Shown piece by piece: positions 37,799-50,200 of a stretch of DNA of 64,000 nt (its first letter is position 1; every line of letters starts with the position of its first letter). The translations under genes were made by a program, and so were the position numbers. The stretch spans positions 18,806,155 through 18,870,154 of the forward strand of contig OW028573.1 in the NCBI GenBank assembly GCA_932294295.1, in the 5' to 3' direction. Below the pieces are notes generated by a model. It did no database searches. It had not been told where the DNA came from and saw nothing but the letters and a program-made list of their open reading frames with translations. The DNA comes from Alitta virens (taxonomy: Eukaryota; Annelida; Polychaeta; Phyllodocida; Nereididae).

Positions 37799-37830
37799 TA
37801 TAAATGAAGACTGACCATTGATGGTCAGTT
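37799..37830 (+). promoter_or_regulatory. TATA box and initiator of the bursicon-like gene
   Basis: TATAAAT at 37799-37805 and TCAGTT at 37825-37830. The initiator A (37827) lies 28 bases after the start of the TATA box, the canonical spacing. This predicts a short leader of about 33 bases before the ATG at 37860. Both elements fall exactly where the first exon, found independently from splice phase, requires them. Confidence 0.75.
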
Positions 37831-37859
37831 GAGCTCTGGTCGTTGGGGAAGAAATAAAC

Positions 37860-40800
37860 ATGAATGGTAAGTTAAGCATTTTAATTTATATTTTTGATTA
37901 TTATCTATTTTATATCGGTAGTTCAATCACTAACAATATCTTTGAGCAATCATCAGCACAGTTATTTTACAGATGGCCCTTTAAAACAATATACAAGATC
38001 AGTAAAGTATATTTAAAAACAAAATTTTAAACTACAGGTACATATGAAAACAGAAATACAGCTGTATACATTTGTTCACTGGGTGGCTCCCCAAAAGCGA
38101 CATGACTGTCTTATGGGAGTCTCCCAAAGGCACACATAATTTTTATACACATTTTTCTATATTTCATTTTGTAAATTGTGCTTGAATAAATCATCATCCA
38201 TCCATCCATCGCAGTAACTAAAAGCCGTCAGTGTACATGCACACACCTGGTAGAATTTTCAAGTATATTCAAGGTCATCATCTGTAAAGCAGACAGCACA
38301 TTTGAGGCTGCTATTGTTTATGTAATGCAGACTTCAATATTAACCCGTCATTTCTTTCATTGTTTTTGTTAAGGCGAAACGCCTGTAGAATATGCTAATT
38401 TGGTGTAGATATATCAACCTAAAATTTTTTAATAGCGAATACTCTTTTCTTTAAATCGACTCATTTGCAATGGCCATGTGATGTCAACAATTCTCAGAGC
38501 AGCCTAAAATGCAAGGCGGACGTTGTTGGGTAATATGGGCATATGTGATTTATGCTTTCTTTAGTAATACTTATTGTCAAGGAAAAATAATTAATTATGT
38601 TAATCTATATACACTGTATATATATAAATGAGCAACCTCGATTTTGTGCATCAAGGCATGCTGCCGTTTGGGCCTCAATCGTGCCGTGGCCTACCTCATT
38701 CTTTCTATCTTCTCTGGTTTTAACTAACTGTCACCATTACAACTCCTTATTTGTACACTTTTCCTCCTTTTTTCTCCAACTTTCTGCTGAAGTGAGCACA
38801 TGCTTGCTACCAACATGGCCGCCATCACTTTCAGAAAGAGGCTGCATAGATTAAGGTCCTGTGGCAAATAGCAACCATGCTTGTGGGTCATATGACCACC
38901 CTTAACAACCATATGCTTGAAACATTAAGCTCCTTAGCAACCATTCACACCATTGTTGCCAGGGCCCTTGATTTAATTCGCTTATTGATCTTGATTGATG
39001 AGTATTTGAAATTAATAGCACAACAATTTAAATCCAATAAATTTGTATGCAAGCCATGATGGATGTCATTGTTTATTTTTAAGTGCATGTATTATAGTGG
39101 GCTTTCTAATATCAGATAAGTGTACTGTTCAGATTCATGCTAAAGTGTGAAAAATAGCTATGGGCCCTCAGCTGTTTAACATGAGCACTACTCATATTAA
39201 ACATTTATCTTGCCCATATTAAACTTCGGCATTTATAGTTGAAATTAGTATAGTTTAATGTGGGGCATTTTAGTGCTCATATTTTCAGAAAAAGGTGCAT
39301 ATAAAACCCCACTGTGGTTTAATATGGGCATTTTTATTTTATTTATCTAAGCCATGCTATTCCAAAACTATTATGAAAATGCATATTATATGCTCAGGAT
39401 TTATAACTCCTTACCTAATTAAAATCAAGCAAAAAAAATATGCATTTTCCATATTCACTTTCATCGCAGCATTAACCAAACAAAAAGATGCCCATATTAC
39501 CAAAAATTTACCCTGTATCCAAAAGACCTCTCAGCAAACTGCCTAGATACACATGGCACATATACATTGTCAACCAAATGGGTAGGGGCCATCCCATGTA
39601 AACACTTTGACATTGGATTGATCGATGGTGAAATATTGACATCTTTGCTTGACATTCATCTCATTTAAGCTTTGTGCAATATCAGGACCTTTTCAATGTA
39701 GGCCTATAGGGTTTTATCCCCGGCTGTTTCTGGTTGTGAGCATCGATCTAATAATTACTAAGTGATCGTTTGAACTTCTAAAATGAGCGAATTTGTTGAA
39801 TCTGAAAAGTTTGTCAGCTTTTAGTCTTTCCAAGATAACATTCCAAATCGGGCCAGCGTCGTTTCTATATCGATCGGCCGCTGTCGTTACTGAAACGATT
39901 TGGAATGCTATCTGGGTTTTCTATTTCATAATGACTAACTTCAGATTTTGAGTTAAATCTTTGCAAATTTAGATAATTGACCTCCAAGTCAAAACATAGT
40001 TAGGATTACGCAATGTTGATCGGTATTTTAATGAAACAATTGGCTTCTTGCGTAAGAAGCAATCAATTTGATTAGTCTATGCATTACACTGTATACCTAT
40101 TACATAATGTGTCTGGCATAACTTTTCGACTGTGATTGGGGGATATCTAGCTTGTCTAACAGTGCAGCTCAATTGGTAGTAGTATATTGCCATTTTTGAG
40201 GTGTGACATGATGTTTTTGACTGGAACTGGCCCATCCTAAAAGGCAGTTGCGCAGTAAAAGCGAATTCAGTAGTTTTGGTCTTATTGAATACATTTATGT
40301 AGGTCTATATATATATTTTTTTAAATGTGCAGAATATTACTGGCTTTATTGATGGGTTGGTGTCTTCCTTTTAGTCATTGTCATTACAGCCCAATGTTGT
40401 ATTAATCCGTCAGATCAATAGTCTTAACACTCTATCACGAGAAAGAGAGACAAGCGACCATGGACATCAAAGAAGGACTACGTGTGCTTGCTCGTGCTTG
40501 CTCGTACTGCCTCGTACTGTCTCTTTTAATCACGTATAAATTATTTCGACTATCGTTCGCGGGGCATCCAGTCTACGCGTAATTAGGAGGAGAGGGCTAT
40601 GGATGGCCACGGTGCCAGCGCAGTGGGTCGACGGCAGAACGACTGGCAGGCCACAGGGGTCCGCCGAGCGTTTCCCGAGTGTTCCCCGAGCTGTACAAGA
40701 GTGGATGGCGAATATACACGAATGGACAGCCTCCCCCGTGTACCCGTGTGTGAGCACGAGTGGCCGCGAATGGCCACGAATGACCTCGGACGTACATAGA

Positions 40801-41826
40801 TCACTCGCCAAACACTGGCCAAGCGACTTCCGTGTGATTCTTGTAAAAAGGCCAGCAATTTCACTCGTCGACATCCCCCAATTTTTTAATCATGCTTAGA
40901 AACTTTTGCTCTCTCCACGGATGTTCATGAGTGATCTGGAGGAACTACGAGGTTTCTACGGATTAGCACGAGTATCCGTACATTGCTCGCCGATTGAAAT
41001 AAGTGAACAAGGATAAGCAGGAGTAAACAGTATTCATCACCGTGCTCACTCGCTATCCCCACTCGTGACAGTGTGAACGCCCCTTTATATGATTTACGTA
41101 TTATTTTTTTATTTCCAGAATGTCTCAGGTTTGCTCTAGTTACCCTGGCACTGTATCAAGTTAGCCATGCATTATTGGAACGGTTTGCAACCAACTCGAC
41201 CCTTGACCTTGGAACTTGTGACGTAGTTCCGGTCGTGCTAAGCGTTTCTCCTCCTCGGAAGTATGCAGATCGCTGTATGGCCACTCAGGTTTTGACATTT
41301 GGCTGTAGGGGGCAGTGCAGGTCCTACGTCAAGATAGCAGACGATTCGCAGCAGATCATTGATAGAATGTGCAGGTGACATTATTTTTATGAAGTTTCGC
41401 AACTGAATATAAGTTCTGCAGTCCAGTTATAGGCCTACTATTCATTTAAAAGTTAGGCTTACTTGAGGAATCTGATCAGTTTGTAATACGAAACTACCTC
41501 ATCAAGTCCACATTTGTGGCATATATTAGCAAGCTTTTCTACGACTATGTCTTGAACATTTAAGTAGACTAAAACATTGCTGTCATTGTTAGTCGTAGGG
41601 TTAATATCTTCATCTTCTTTTCTCCACCAGGTGCTGTGAACCGACTCGACTTGGTGTTCACCTGGCGGAAATGTCATGCACCAACAACTTCCGCATCCGA
41701 GTTGCCCTCAAGTTCGCCCTGGAGTGCTTGTGTCGGCCGTGTGTGGAAGTCGATATAACTCCACAAGAAGTGGCCGAGCTATACCCAGAGGACCGCAGGA
41801 AGTGGACCATGAGGTCCCTGGAATAG
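37860..41826 (+). CDS. Bursicon alpha-like cystine-knot hormone, complete, three exons
   Basis: Coding exons are 37860-37866 (ATG AAT G, then GTAAGT), 41119-41374 and 41631-41826 (TAG); total 459 nt, 152 aa. The phases fit: G|AA gives MNECLRFALVTLALYQVSHA, an ideal 20-residue signal peptide; AG|G restores R88. The mature chain has exactly eleven cysteines (36, 55, 65, 69, 87, 89, 90, 104, 120, 122, 125), the bursicon number. Knot landmarks are GCRGQC, SYVKI, RMCRCC and LECLCRPC. After the knot, ITPQEVAELY resembles the IPQEIAGY tail of insect bursicon alpha. One N-glycosylation sequon lies at N28. Insect bursicon pairs alpha with beta subunits and signals through an LGR-type receptor; alpha homodimers also act. 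No beta subunit was found in the window. A norrin-like knot is the main alternative, less likely because of CRPC and the tail. Confidence 0.9.
37867..41118 (+). other. Intron 1 of the bursicon-like gene
   Basis: Donor GTAAGT at 37867, acceptor TTTATTTCCAG ending at 41118. It contains inverted motifs GCCCATATTAAAC (39212) / GTTTAATATGGGC (39317), an imperfect hairpin at 39831-39913 (AACATTCCAAATCG / CGATTTGGAATG) and the GC-rich element at 40420-41086. No coding exon inside. Confidence 0.7.
40420..41086. mobile_element. GC-rich non-autonomous element abutting the bursicon exon 2 acceptor
   Basis: The left end AACACTCTATCACGAG (about 40428) and the inverse of the right end CTCGTGACAGTGTGAACGCC (41062-41081) are similar, suggesting degenerate TIRs. 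The interior is GC- and CG-rich with internal CTCGTACTG/GCTCGTGCTT repeats. The overlapping open frames on both strands are a composition effect. The right end lies only about 30 bases before the acceptor of exon 2. Confidence 0.5.
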
Positions 41827-44119
41827 ACCCCATTTTCATGCTCACTGGGTCTACTTTTTTCCAGACTGGGATAATTTTTGTCCATATAAGACAAAGAATT
41901 TAGGTGTTGTAGTACGCCAGAATTATTCAGACACTTTCAGAATTTCATCTACATTTGAGCCGTAGTGGTATTCTATGGTATCATTCATGCATATGTCACA
42001 TTGTATTTGCCAATGTAGTTTACAAGTTGTGAACAGTGTCGAAATATTTTTTGGTTTGACTGTATGTTATCAGTGACAATAAGTAATCAGGGGACGCTGC
42101 TTTATAATGATTTACATGTCCTTTACTCTTTGTAACGACATATTGCGCCAAGAAATTTCAACGTTTACTGTTATTACAACCACGTATAGGAGTCGGATGT
42201 TATTATCAAACATAATATATTTGTCATGGGGAAAAATACTGTTTGGAGTCATTCCTTGTGAATGTTGAGAAATGGCAAGACACGTGAGTAGCATCCGTAA
42301 CAAGATTTTTGGTGCCTGAACCTCTCTGATATGGTGTGCAAAGTAGCGCCAAATCAGAAAGGGAAAGTGGTTCAGAAGAAGATAGATTACATGCAGTAGA
42401 CAGAGTCACAATTGTAGTTCAGATAGAAGGATTCATAGTTCAGCATGCCAAATTAGGCGAAATGGGCCATGGTGGGCCGATAGTGTTTGCATTAAGCAAC
42501 ATTGAACCGATCTGGCAGGTACCCTTTTTACACACAACAAACTAAGGATTTTTTTTTTTTTTACAAATTTTATTTAAAAAACAATGGGCTAACAATTTTC
42601 ACATACAAATGGGCAAAAAGTGTAATCAGATGAATGCAATGCATTTCCATGGCACCCTGGCATAACAGTGAACCCTCCCTTCTTCTTTGCCCTTAACAAT
42701 AGACCCATCAAACCAAGGTGACATGGAGTGTTGTGAAATCTGTGATGTGTGTATGTTGGAACAATCTGTCTTTGGCTGTCCTTTGAGTTTAAGTTTGATT
42801 GCATATCAGTAATCGGACTGGTTTATTTATCATTTGTGTGAAATCACAAAATTCCATAGCTAATCATCACAAAACTTTATTAATAATGCTTTGATTCCTC
42901 GGTGAATGACTTATGATCTATGGAAGTAATAAGTTCAAGTAAATTAACAAACGTTGCCCATTGAACTAATAACGCCAGCGATGTGCCATGAAAAGGTTTA
43001 TATTTACAAGGAGGCATCAATGGACCAGGCTACAAACCCCATCCTTTGACTGGTCATGGTATGTACAAGTTTTCATGCACAAATCCTTGCTTTTCGAACA
43101 CATTAATTCAAGAAGGTCTCTTCAAACAGTGAAACAATAATAAATGGAGACGTGGATTACTAGACTGAATTGATTCTTTGTTCATAACTACAGACAAAGC
43201 CATACTTGAGGCCAGTTGGAAACTCTGCATAGAAACAAAAGAAATCTAATGGAATGAATCGCAAGGAATGTCCTACTTTGAACAAACAGAGTGACCATGC
43301 AGACATTGAAGGTAAACTTGCTTATTATTAATTCATATAAAAATAGATGATTGCACACACGCCCTTTCAGACTGACATAGCGACACCTATGTCTATTTAC
43401 ACTGGACACTGGCGATTTGTACAGAAACATGATGTGGTCCAAGAACATTCTGATCTTAACATATTCCTCAGGTAATAAAAGCTAGTCACCCCACACTAAG
43501 AAAATAGCATTCTACCCAAGACAACTCATGGCTGATGGGTTGAGGTGAGTTTTAACCACATGAATGAATTAATTAATCATTATTTAACATGTCAAGTTGT
43601 GAGGCGTCCAAGCACCAATGGCAACAATTAACTGTGTCATAACTTCATAATTCCATATCTCCTATCTTTGGATTTGTCAGCAGAATAGATGAATCAAGGC
43701 GCCTCACTTGAACGATTGAATTGTCAACATATTCCTACAGTAATCAAGTACTAATCAACAAGAAATATATTTATAAACCTCGCACTCTCTCCTTTTGCAC
43801 AATTCAAACTATGTACACATTCCTTCGTACGGGACCTCAAAGTCTGAAAGTCAATGTCGCGTTGCTTATCACATTCATGCAAAAACTGAAGTTCCCAGAA
43901 GCCCACCATCTAGCGAGCTGAAATTAAACCCTTTGTGTTCATACTGGAGTGCCGGTATAATGTCGAAGTGCCTTGTTTTTGTGTGGAAAGAAATGCTGAG
44001 TATTTTCTAAAAGACCGAGAGGATGTGTTCCCCATCTCCAGCAACCCTCGATTGGTGGGAGATGAGGAGCAGGTGGGATGCTGCGGTGGATGCTGCTCCT
44101 ACGTCACTTCCGGCGATTG
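41827..44119. other. Stretch between the bursicon-like and SOL-1-like genes
   Basis: The 3' regions of two convergent genes (bursicon-like plus, SOL-1-like minus) meet here. An AATAAA lies near 43137. A T run is at 42551-42562. No exon seen. Confidence 0.45.
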
Positions 44120-44223
44120 TTATGAAGAGAGAAGAAGCACCAGCAGCATTATGGGAAGGCTAGCAGAGATCACTTCACTGGCCCCACTGTTGTCCACCCG
44201 TTTGTTAGGAGGAATAAAAGGAT
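44120..44223 (-). CDS. Terminal exon with GPI-anchor signal (SOL-1-like gene)
   Basis: Acceptor TTTTTTCCAG (AG at 44225-44224). The first two bases complete an Asp codon with the G ending exon 6, then 33 residues follow, ending in LLVLLLSS and TAA at 44122-44120. Length, polarity and the small-residue triplet before a hydrophobic end match GPI-transamidase substrates. The plus-strand open frame over the same bases is a shadow. Confidence 0.85.
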
Positions 44224-47200
44224 CTGGAAAAAATCATAGAAACATCAAATGAAAAACTGAGACATTTGTCAGTAAATTGACATTTATTCAACACAGTTTT
44301 GTGAAAAAGTAAAAAAAAAATTAAAAAATGTTTGACATTATTACTTCATGTCATTTTGATTACTTTGAAATCCATCACAAATTTGATAATATTAACTAGC
44401 CATTTATAAAAGATGTTAATGTTTCTTGTTTAAATGTTATTAAATGACATCCACTGCACTAAATGATTCACGAACAAGAATAACCATTACCACACACGAA
44501 TGAAACTAATTCATATCGTACGAACCCCTTTAAGAATTTAACCATATTTCCAGGATTAATATGGTTGACTTATTTTAATCTTAGTGCTTCACAAGTAAAC
44601 ATTGAAATGTGCAGGTTTTTAACTGTTAGGTGCAGTCTTAAACAATAATTGAGGTGCAAAGAGATAGTACGAAAGTCGCTTCAGCAGAAGTTAGCTGTAA
44701 GATAATGTTACTTGTGAGGATTATAACATTTATCGTGTGGCAGTTAGTAGACGTATTGTTAATTCTACAAATATGGGTTAGTTATTTTATATTAAAAAGT
44801 TGTGCTAAATGGTATTGACTGATAATAGGCCATGGCAGCTGCTACGAAATACAACTACTAATAGTTTACTAAAGTTGGAATCTATGTGGAATTTAACAGG
44901 AGATTGTAGTCAAAAGGTTGTTTCTGTTGGTTGTGTATTTCCACATAGAATTCCAACTGCTAATATAAGCAATGTGGTTGCTGGAAGTGTCTGTTATGTA
45001 TGATGAGCTACATATTGTTAACAGGAAGCTGGATAAACAAAGTACATTATATGTTAGGCAAGAAAAAGCGCGATTTTTGTAAAACAAATTTCACAATGTC
45101 TCCTGATTCAAATGATAAAGAAACTTCGTGAAAATGATGGCAGAAGCTGTCAAATGAGTTTGTTTTTGGAGACTTGTGAACATTTGCCTCAGAAAGCCAA
45201 GTGAGCTACACTTTCGAGTGGTTGTAAATGTACCATTATCCGACGTTTTTCTGGGAGGTTTTCTTGTAGGAACCGCCCTTACTCCCCCTGTACATCAGCG
45301 AAGAGAAAAGACAAACACAAACTAAAATGCAACTGAGAATCTGGAAAAGCTCCATGAGATGTTCACAACACACGTCTAAAATGCTAGAGGGAATAGCAGC
45401 CATTTTCTTTTGAGGTCACTTCCTCTGCACTTCAAAACTGCACTACCAAACTGTCTCATCCAGTTCCGGTTATACTTTGTTATTGCAAATAATCAGGTGC
45501 GCCACCTATTAAAAGCGATAAAAGTATAGTTACTTCAAAGTGATGCAAATTATGGATTTTCCATCAAATGTGATTAAAGTACGGATTTGACATCAAAATT
45601 GCATAATGATATAGTTGGTATTTTTGCTCAGGATGTCAAATAAGACCTTTATTTTGTCCGTTATGATGTTTAGTATGGTAGTACAGGATAGATGTGCAGA
45701 GAAATTCAAGGCAGGCTCTTGTCCACAATTGGCACTAAAACGATTCAGCCGGTTTCATTGACAGAAAAGCATCATTTTTGCAAAGAGAGACAGCGATAGA
45801 GGTTTTTAGCAAGCAAGATTTCTTTGTGGAAATTTGCTTTTTTAAGATTATAGTTAAGTCTTATTTTAAGTGTCAATAAAATGAAATTATTCTTAAATAT
45901 CAACCCATAAATGCCATGATCATTACTAATATTGAGTGTTCTTTGAAGCAAGTCTGTAGTTTAAATTTGGCTCAGGCCGTTACCAAACTTGGTTTTTCAG
46001 TTGAGGGTTTCACTCGCCAAAAAGGAGTCACTAAAGAAATGTGGTTGAGTCATAGGAAAACGTCACTTTTTTGTTAAATTTAAATCAAATAGCAAAATCA
46101 TTAAGCCGATCCAATTGAAAACTCATTTAGATTAGGTACATAAATACAGTGAATCCAAATCCCTGGTAGAAATATTACACATCGAAGGACAAAAACAATT
46201 TGCTTTAGTTTTTACAAGGACTCGTGTATTGTAGATCCGTTTCAAGCACAAACTAATTGTGAACTATTTCACCAGAGTTAATTAAAGAATGGAATAATTG
46301 TGAGAGATATACTGCAAGTGAGGAGAAAATTTCACCAGGTATTCAAGGCAGGGATTAAAAAGTACACTTCATTCAAAAGAAATGTTATGCAAAGATCATC
46401 ATCCCACCTTCATATTTTCTGAACTGATAGAAGGCCTCGAACCCCGTTGCATCATAAACGCTGTTCGACTTGAAGGTGACTCGGAAGAAGTTTCCATCCG
46501 ATTTGACCTCCTTCTTCTGGTCGTCCTCCCGTGTTCCGCAGAACCGGTTCATCTTACGGTCTTTCAGTTTTATATTAAAATTGGAGAATTCAACAAAATC
46601 ACTTTGCGTGTCTTCTGTGCACCTGTAAAATGTAAAAACGATGTTGATAATGCCGTTTGATATGTATATGGATAAAATGAATCTGCATTTACTATTATAT
46701 GTAAATTTTAACGTGTTGTATTATCTCAATGGGGTCCATACGAGTGGTGTAATTATCGTCCACGCAGGCTGGTTTGAGGAATTTGTACAATACAGCGTAG
46801 CTTTCTTTTTATCATGTTTATATGAAGGCTAACTATCAGAGTCTCCGTGGTCTGTATGTGCCACTCTTGTGCATGCCGAGATCATTTTCGTACCAAGAAG
46901 ATAATCAGACCACATAGTGCAAAGGACTGTGTTGCTATGACAACAAATGTAAGGCACGAGATACACAAGTTAGGGAACGAAATAACTCTTGATTTGAGGA
47001 GACTTTCCACTAGGGGGAGTGGTTGTCTCTTGCAATTATGTGTAATTTTCCAGCAGGTAGCAGCACCAAATGACGCCGGTAAATATGGGTCACAGGAGTG
47101 CTCCTTGCCAAACTAAATGAACCTAAAGGGAATAGAGTTCTTATTTTGTTGAGTCACTAGCAACCATAGACTAGCGTTAATGCATTTTGTGTACGACTTA

Positions 47201-50200
47201 AGCTCTCATACAATGTGAAGACTAAGGAAAACAAATCCCAGTGACTCGAAGCTTTGTTCTGCTGGCCAGTGTGACTTGAATGAGAGCCAGGCAAATCTCG
47301 CATCAACATGACATGATGGGCTAGCGCTGGTGACAGAGGTTGTTTTGATTTATCTTGCAGCCATGTGTTGTGCTCCCTGGCTCGTCTGGCTGTCAGGTCC
47401 ACAGCAATTGGCAAATCTGGTCATGTCGACTGGCCGTTAGTTGACCACTTTGGACAAGGATGGCTTAAGGAGCTGCCATTCTTGAATCAAACGGAATTAT
47501 GCGTGATCAGCACCTCTTTGGATGTGACCTGCTCCTGAAGAAGTGCCAACCAAGCGGCAAGAAGTTGCACTTGCCTTTCAATGCTTTCTTTTAAAGCTGC
47601 AGCAAAGGGGCTACTTATCAAGATGCTGAATGAGATGAAACGGTATTGATCTTTTTTGGTGAAACAAGGCTTTTAAAAGGATGAGTTTTTTTTCACCAAA
47701 ACTACTAGAAAGGGATGACAGAAATGCAGTGCACTTAGTTGGGAGAAAGACAGACAAATCAATTGCCGTACTACCAAGAAGTAGTACAACATAATTTCAA
47801 TAGCAGTTCAATAACGAAGGTTTGTAATTGTAACTATGTCACTTTGATCATGTTGATAAACTTAAATTGACATTTAGACAACCTGACAATGTGCATTGGA
47901 TGTTTTACATGGCGGATGGTCGTAACTGGTCTGGTTCATATGCACTGTACACTGAAAGTCTCTTCAACTAGAATGTTAGAAAGACTACCCCTTAGTAATT
48001 TTTAATAAACACATAACTAATTTTATCCAACAAATTACAGTCAGCCTTAATCAACGTTATGTGCATCATCCGTCATTAGGACACCGTAAAATAGCCAATG
48101 TCTTATTAGTCAAAAAGGTTCTAGCGGAGCCACATCCATGAACCTGCTATTCAGCAGCTATTGCAGTAGCAGTCTAGACACTTGTGTAGGAGGCAGGGTA
48201 TTCTTTGAGAAGTAATAAGACCATAACTTGTGGTTGACTGGGCTGGACCCGAGAAGTGGAGGATGAAAGTACTTACGCAGGGGGGATGCCCTCCACATCG
48301 AAGTAAGGAAAGGTGATGTGTATACGCTCATTCGTCCTCCCATAGAACAAGTAATGACACTCTGTGTTCTTGGGATAGTAGCCCGGGAAGTTGGGTGACG
48401 TGAAAGTCCCATTTGGTATGTGCTCACTCCGGAATGTAAAGCTGCAAACTGTCAATAAAGAAGAAATGGCTTATGAGGTCATTGCTTGCGATACTAATAA
48501 ATGAGGTCGTTGTATTGAATGCAGAAATTGCAAGAAACAGACAGATGAAAACTTACCCCTATCTGTATTTTGTTTACCATTTTTGATACCAAAATCTGCA
48601 AGAAAACAGGAAACACGTAGGTGGATTAGTGAACAAAATGAAATCACATATAAGATGAGCCTTCCAAGAACCGGTAGGAAAATATGCAAGACCTTCGCAG
48701 TAACCTGAGAAGAGATTTATCTTAAAAGCACATTCGTGAGTATTTTTAGAGTGCTCGTGATTCATAGTAAGCGTCGTGGTCATATTCTGCTTAATAACAT
48801 GCCGTGTTATGTTTAACTTCACACTATGATTGTGTTCTTGCAAATTCACACAGATTTGATGGTGAATATATAAGGTGACAGGTCAATGGCCTTCTGTGTG
48901 GCTATGGTAACCAGCTCGATGTGATTTGAAATATAACAAAGGGTGATTTTTCTTACCAGTGACAAATTTGTAATCAGCTTTGAAGCCCTTGGCCCCATTG
49001 CCTGGCCCCACACTGTGGAACACGACCTCTAACCTGTTGTCATTGGACATGAGCATGGGAGGTCGCTTGTTGCCACAATAAACTCCCAGGTCCATGGGCT
49101 GCCCATCTACAAAGACGCCCACTGTTACTGAATCCACGTCTTCACAGCTGAAAATAACAAATTTCATCAGATATCATATATAAGATTGTTATTCTGTTTG
49201 AATATGACATATAGTTGACAAAATGAACATGATAAAATGGCAAGGTTTTCATTCAAAACCTGACTAAACTCATTGGAAGTGTCAGACATATTGTAATGCT
49301 ATTGGATGTATCTCGATTATTGTATTTTATATGTCACACATTGTAGTAAATGCTTATGACTTAGATACAATTATTTAGTGCGTCAAGAATATTGTGAAAA
49401 TATCTATTAAAACTGAGATATATTTAACTATAACACAGAAATTAGAACAAATAAATACTTAATGCTTCATAATTCAATCCCATAATCTATCATTCCCTTG
49501 AGGCACTGAGCTATTGACAGGGTACACCGTTTAGCAATCATGGTAACACAGACCTACAATGTCACATGCAGCTTCCCATTTTTGCCGATCATATTCCATA
49601 ATATCATGATAAACAATGGCATTACATACAAAGGCCACAAGATCGACCACTAAGTAACACTAAATAAATCATTGATGGTGCAGATGTAACAGTGGAAATA
49701 TCCTATGTTGCCAGAGACACAAAGGTACCTAGGAATATTTATGAAGTGATAAACCTCCGTTGAAGTACAAGGGGCCACTCCTGTTAATGGAAACGTGGGC
49801 ATTTCTGAGAGGTTGGTTAACTTGTCCAGAGAATGCAACAGTCATCTATCATGTGCCTTGTACACATTAAAGCAACCACTGCTTCCCACGCATTGCATAT
49901 GCATGGCAAGGACCATGCAATGCTATTGGTCTTCTTAGTTATAAACTATATGTAGGTTGTGTTGTCAAAGAAGTTCTCAAAAAATTAAATTCCAAGCTGA
50001 AGATCATTACTGGCCAACACACCGTTAAATTGTTGCCCTTTGGTCCGTCTTTTATTATTTTTTATGCGTATTACTGCACAATTATCATCACCACACCATT
50101 TAGACCAATATATTTTGTACCGAAGTTGAACTTGGTTAGGTCCCATTATGTAATTCTAAGAGGCCATGTTGCTAATATGTGTCTCATTATGCTGTAGCAT

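Noticed and set aside
40530..40899. Overlapping 66-114 codon frames on both strands
   Set aside because: They lie in a GC-rich repeat element within an intron; simultaneous openness in several frames is a composition effect.
41827..44119. Bursicon beta subunit next to the alpha gene
   Set aside because: I looked on both strands for a second eleven-cysteine knot and found none in the window.
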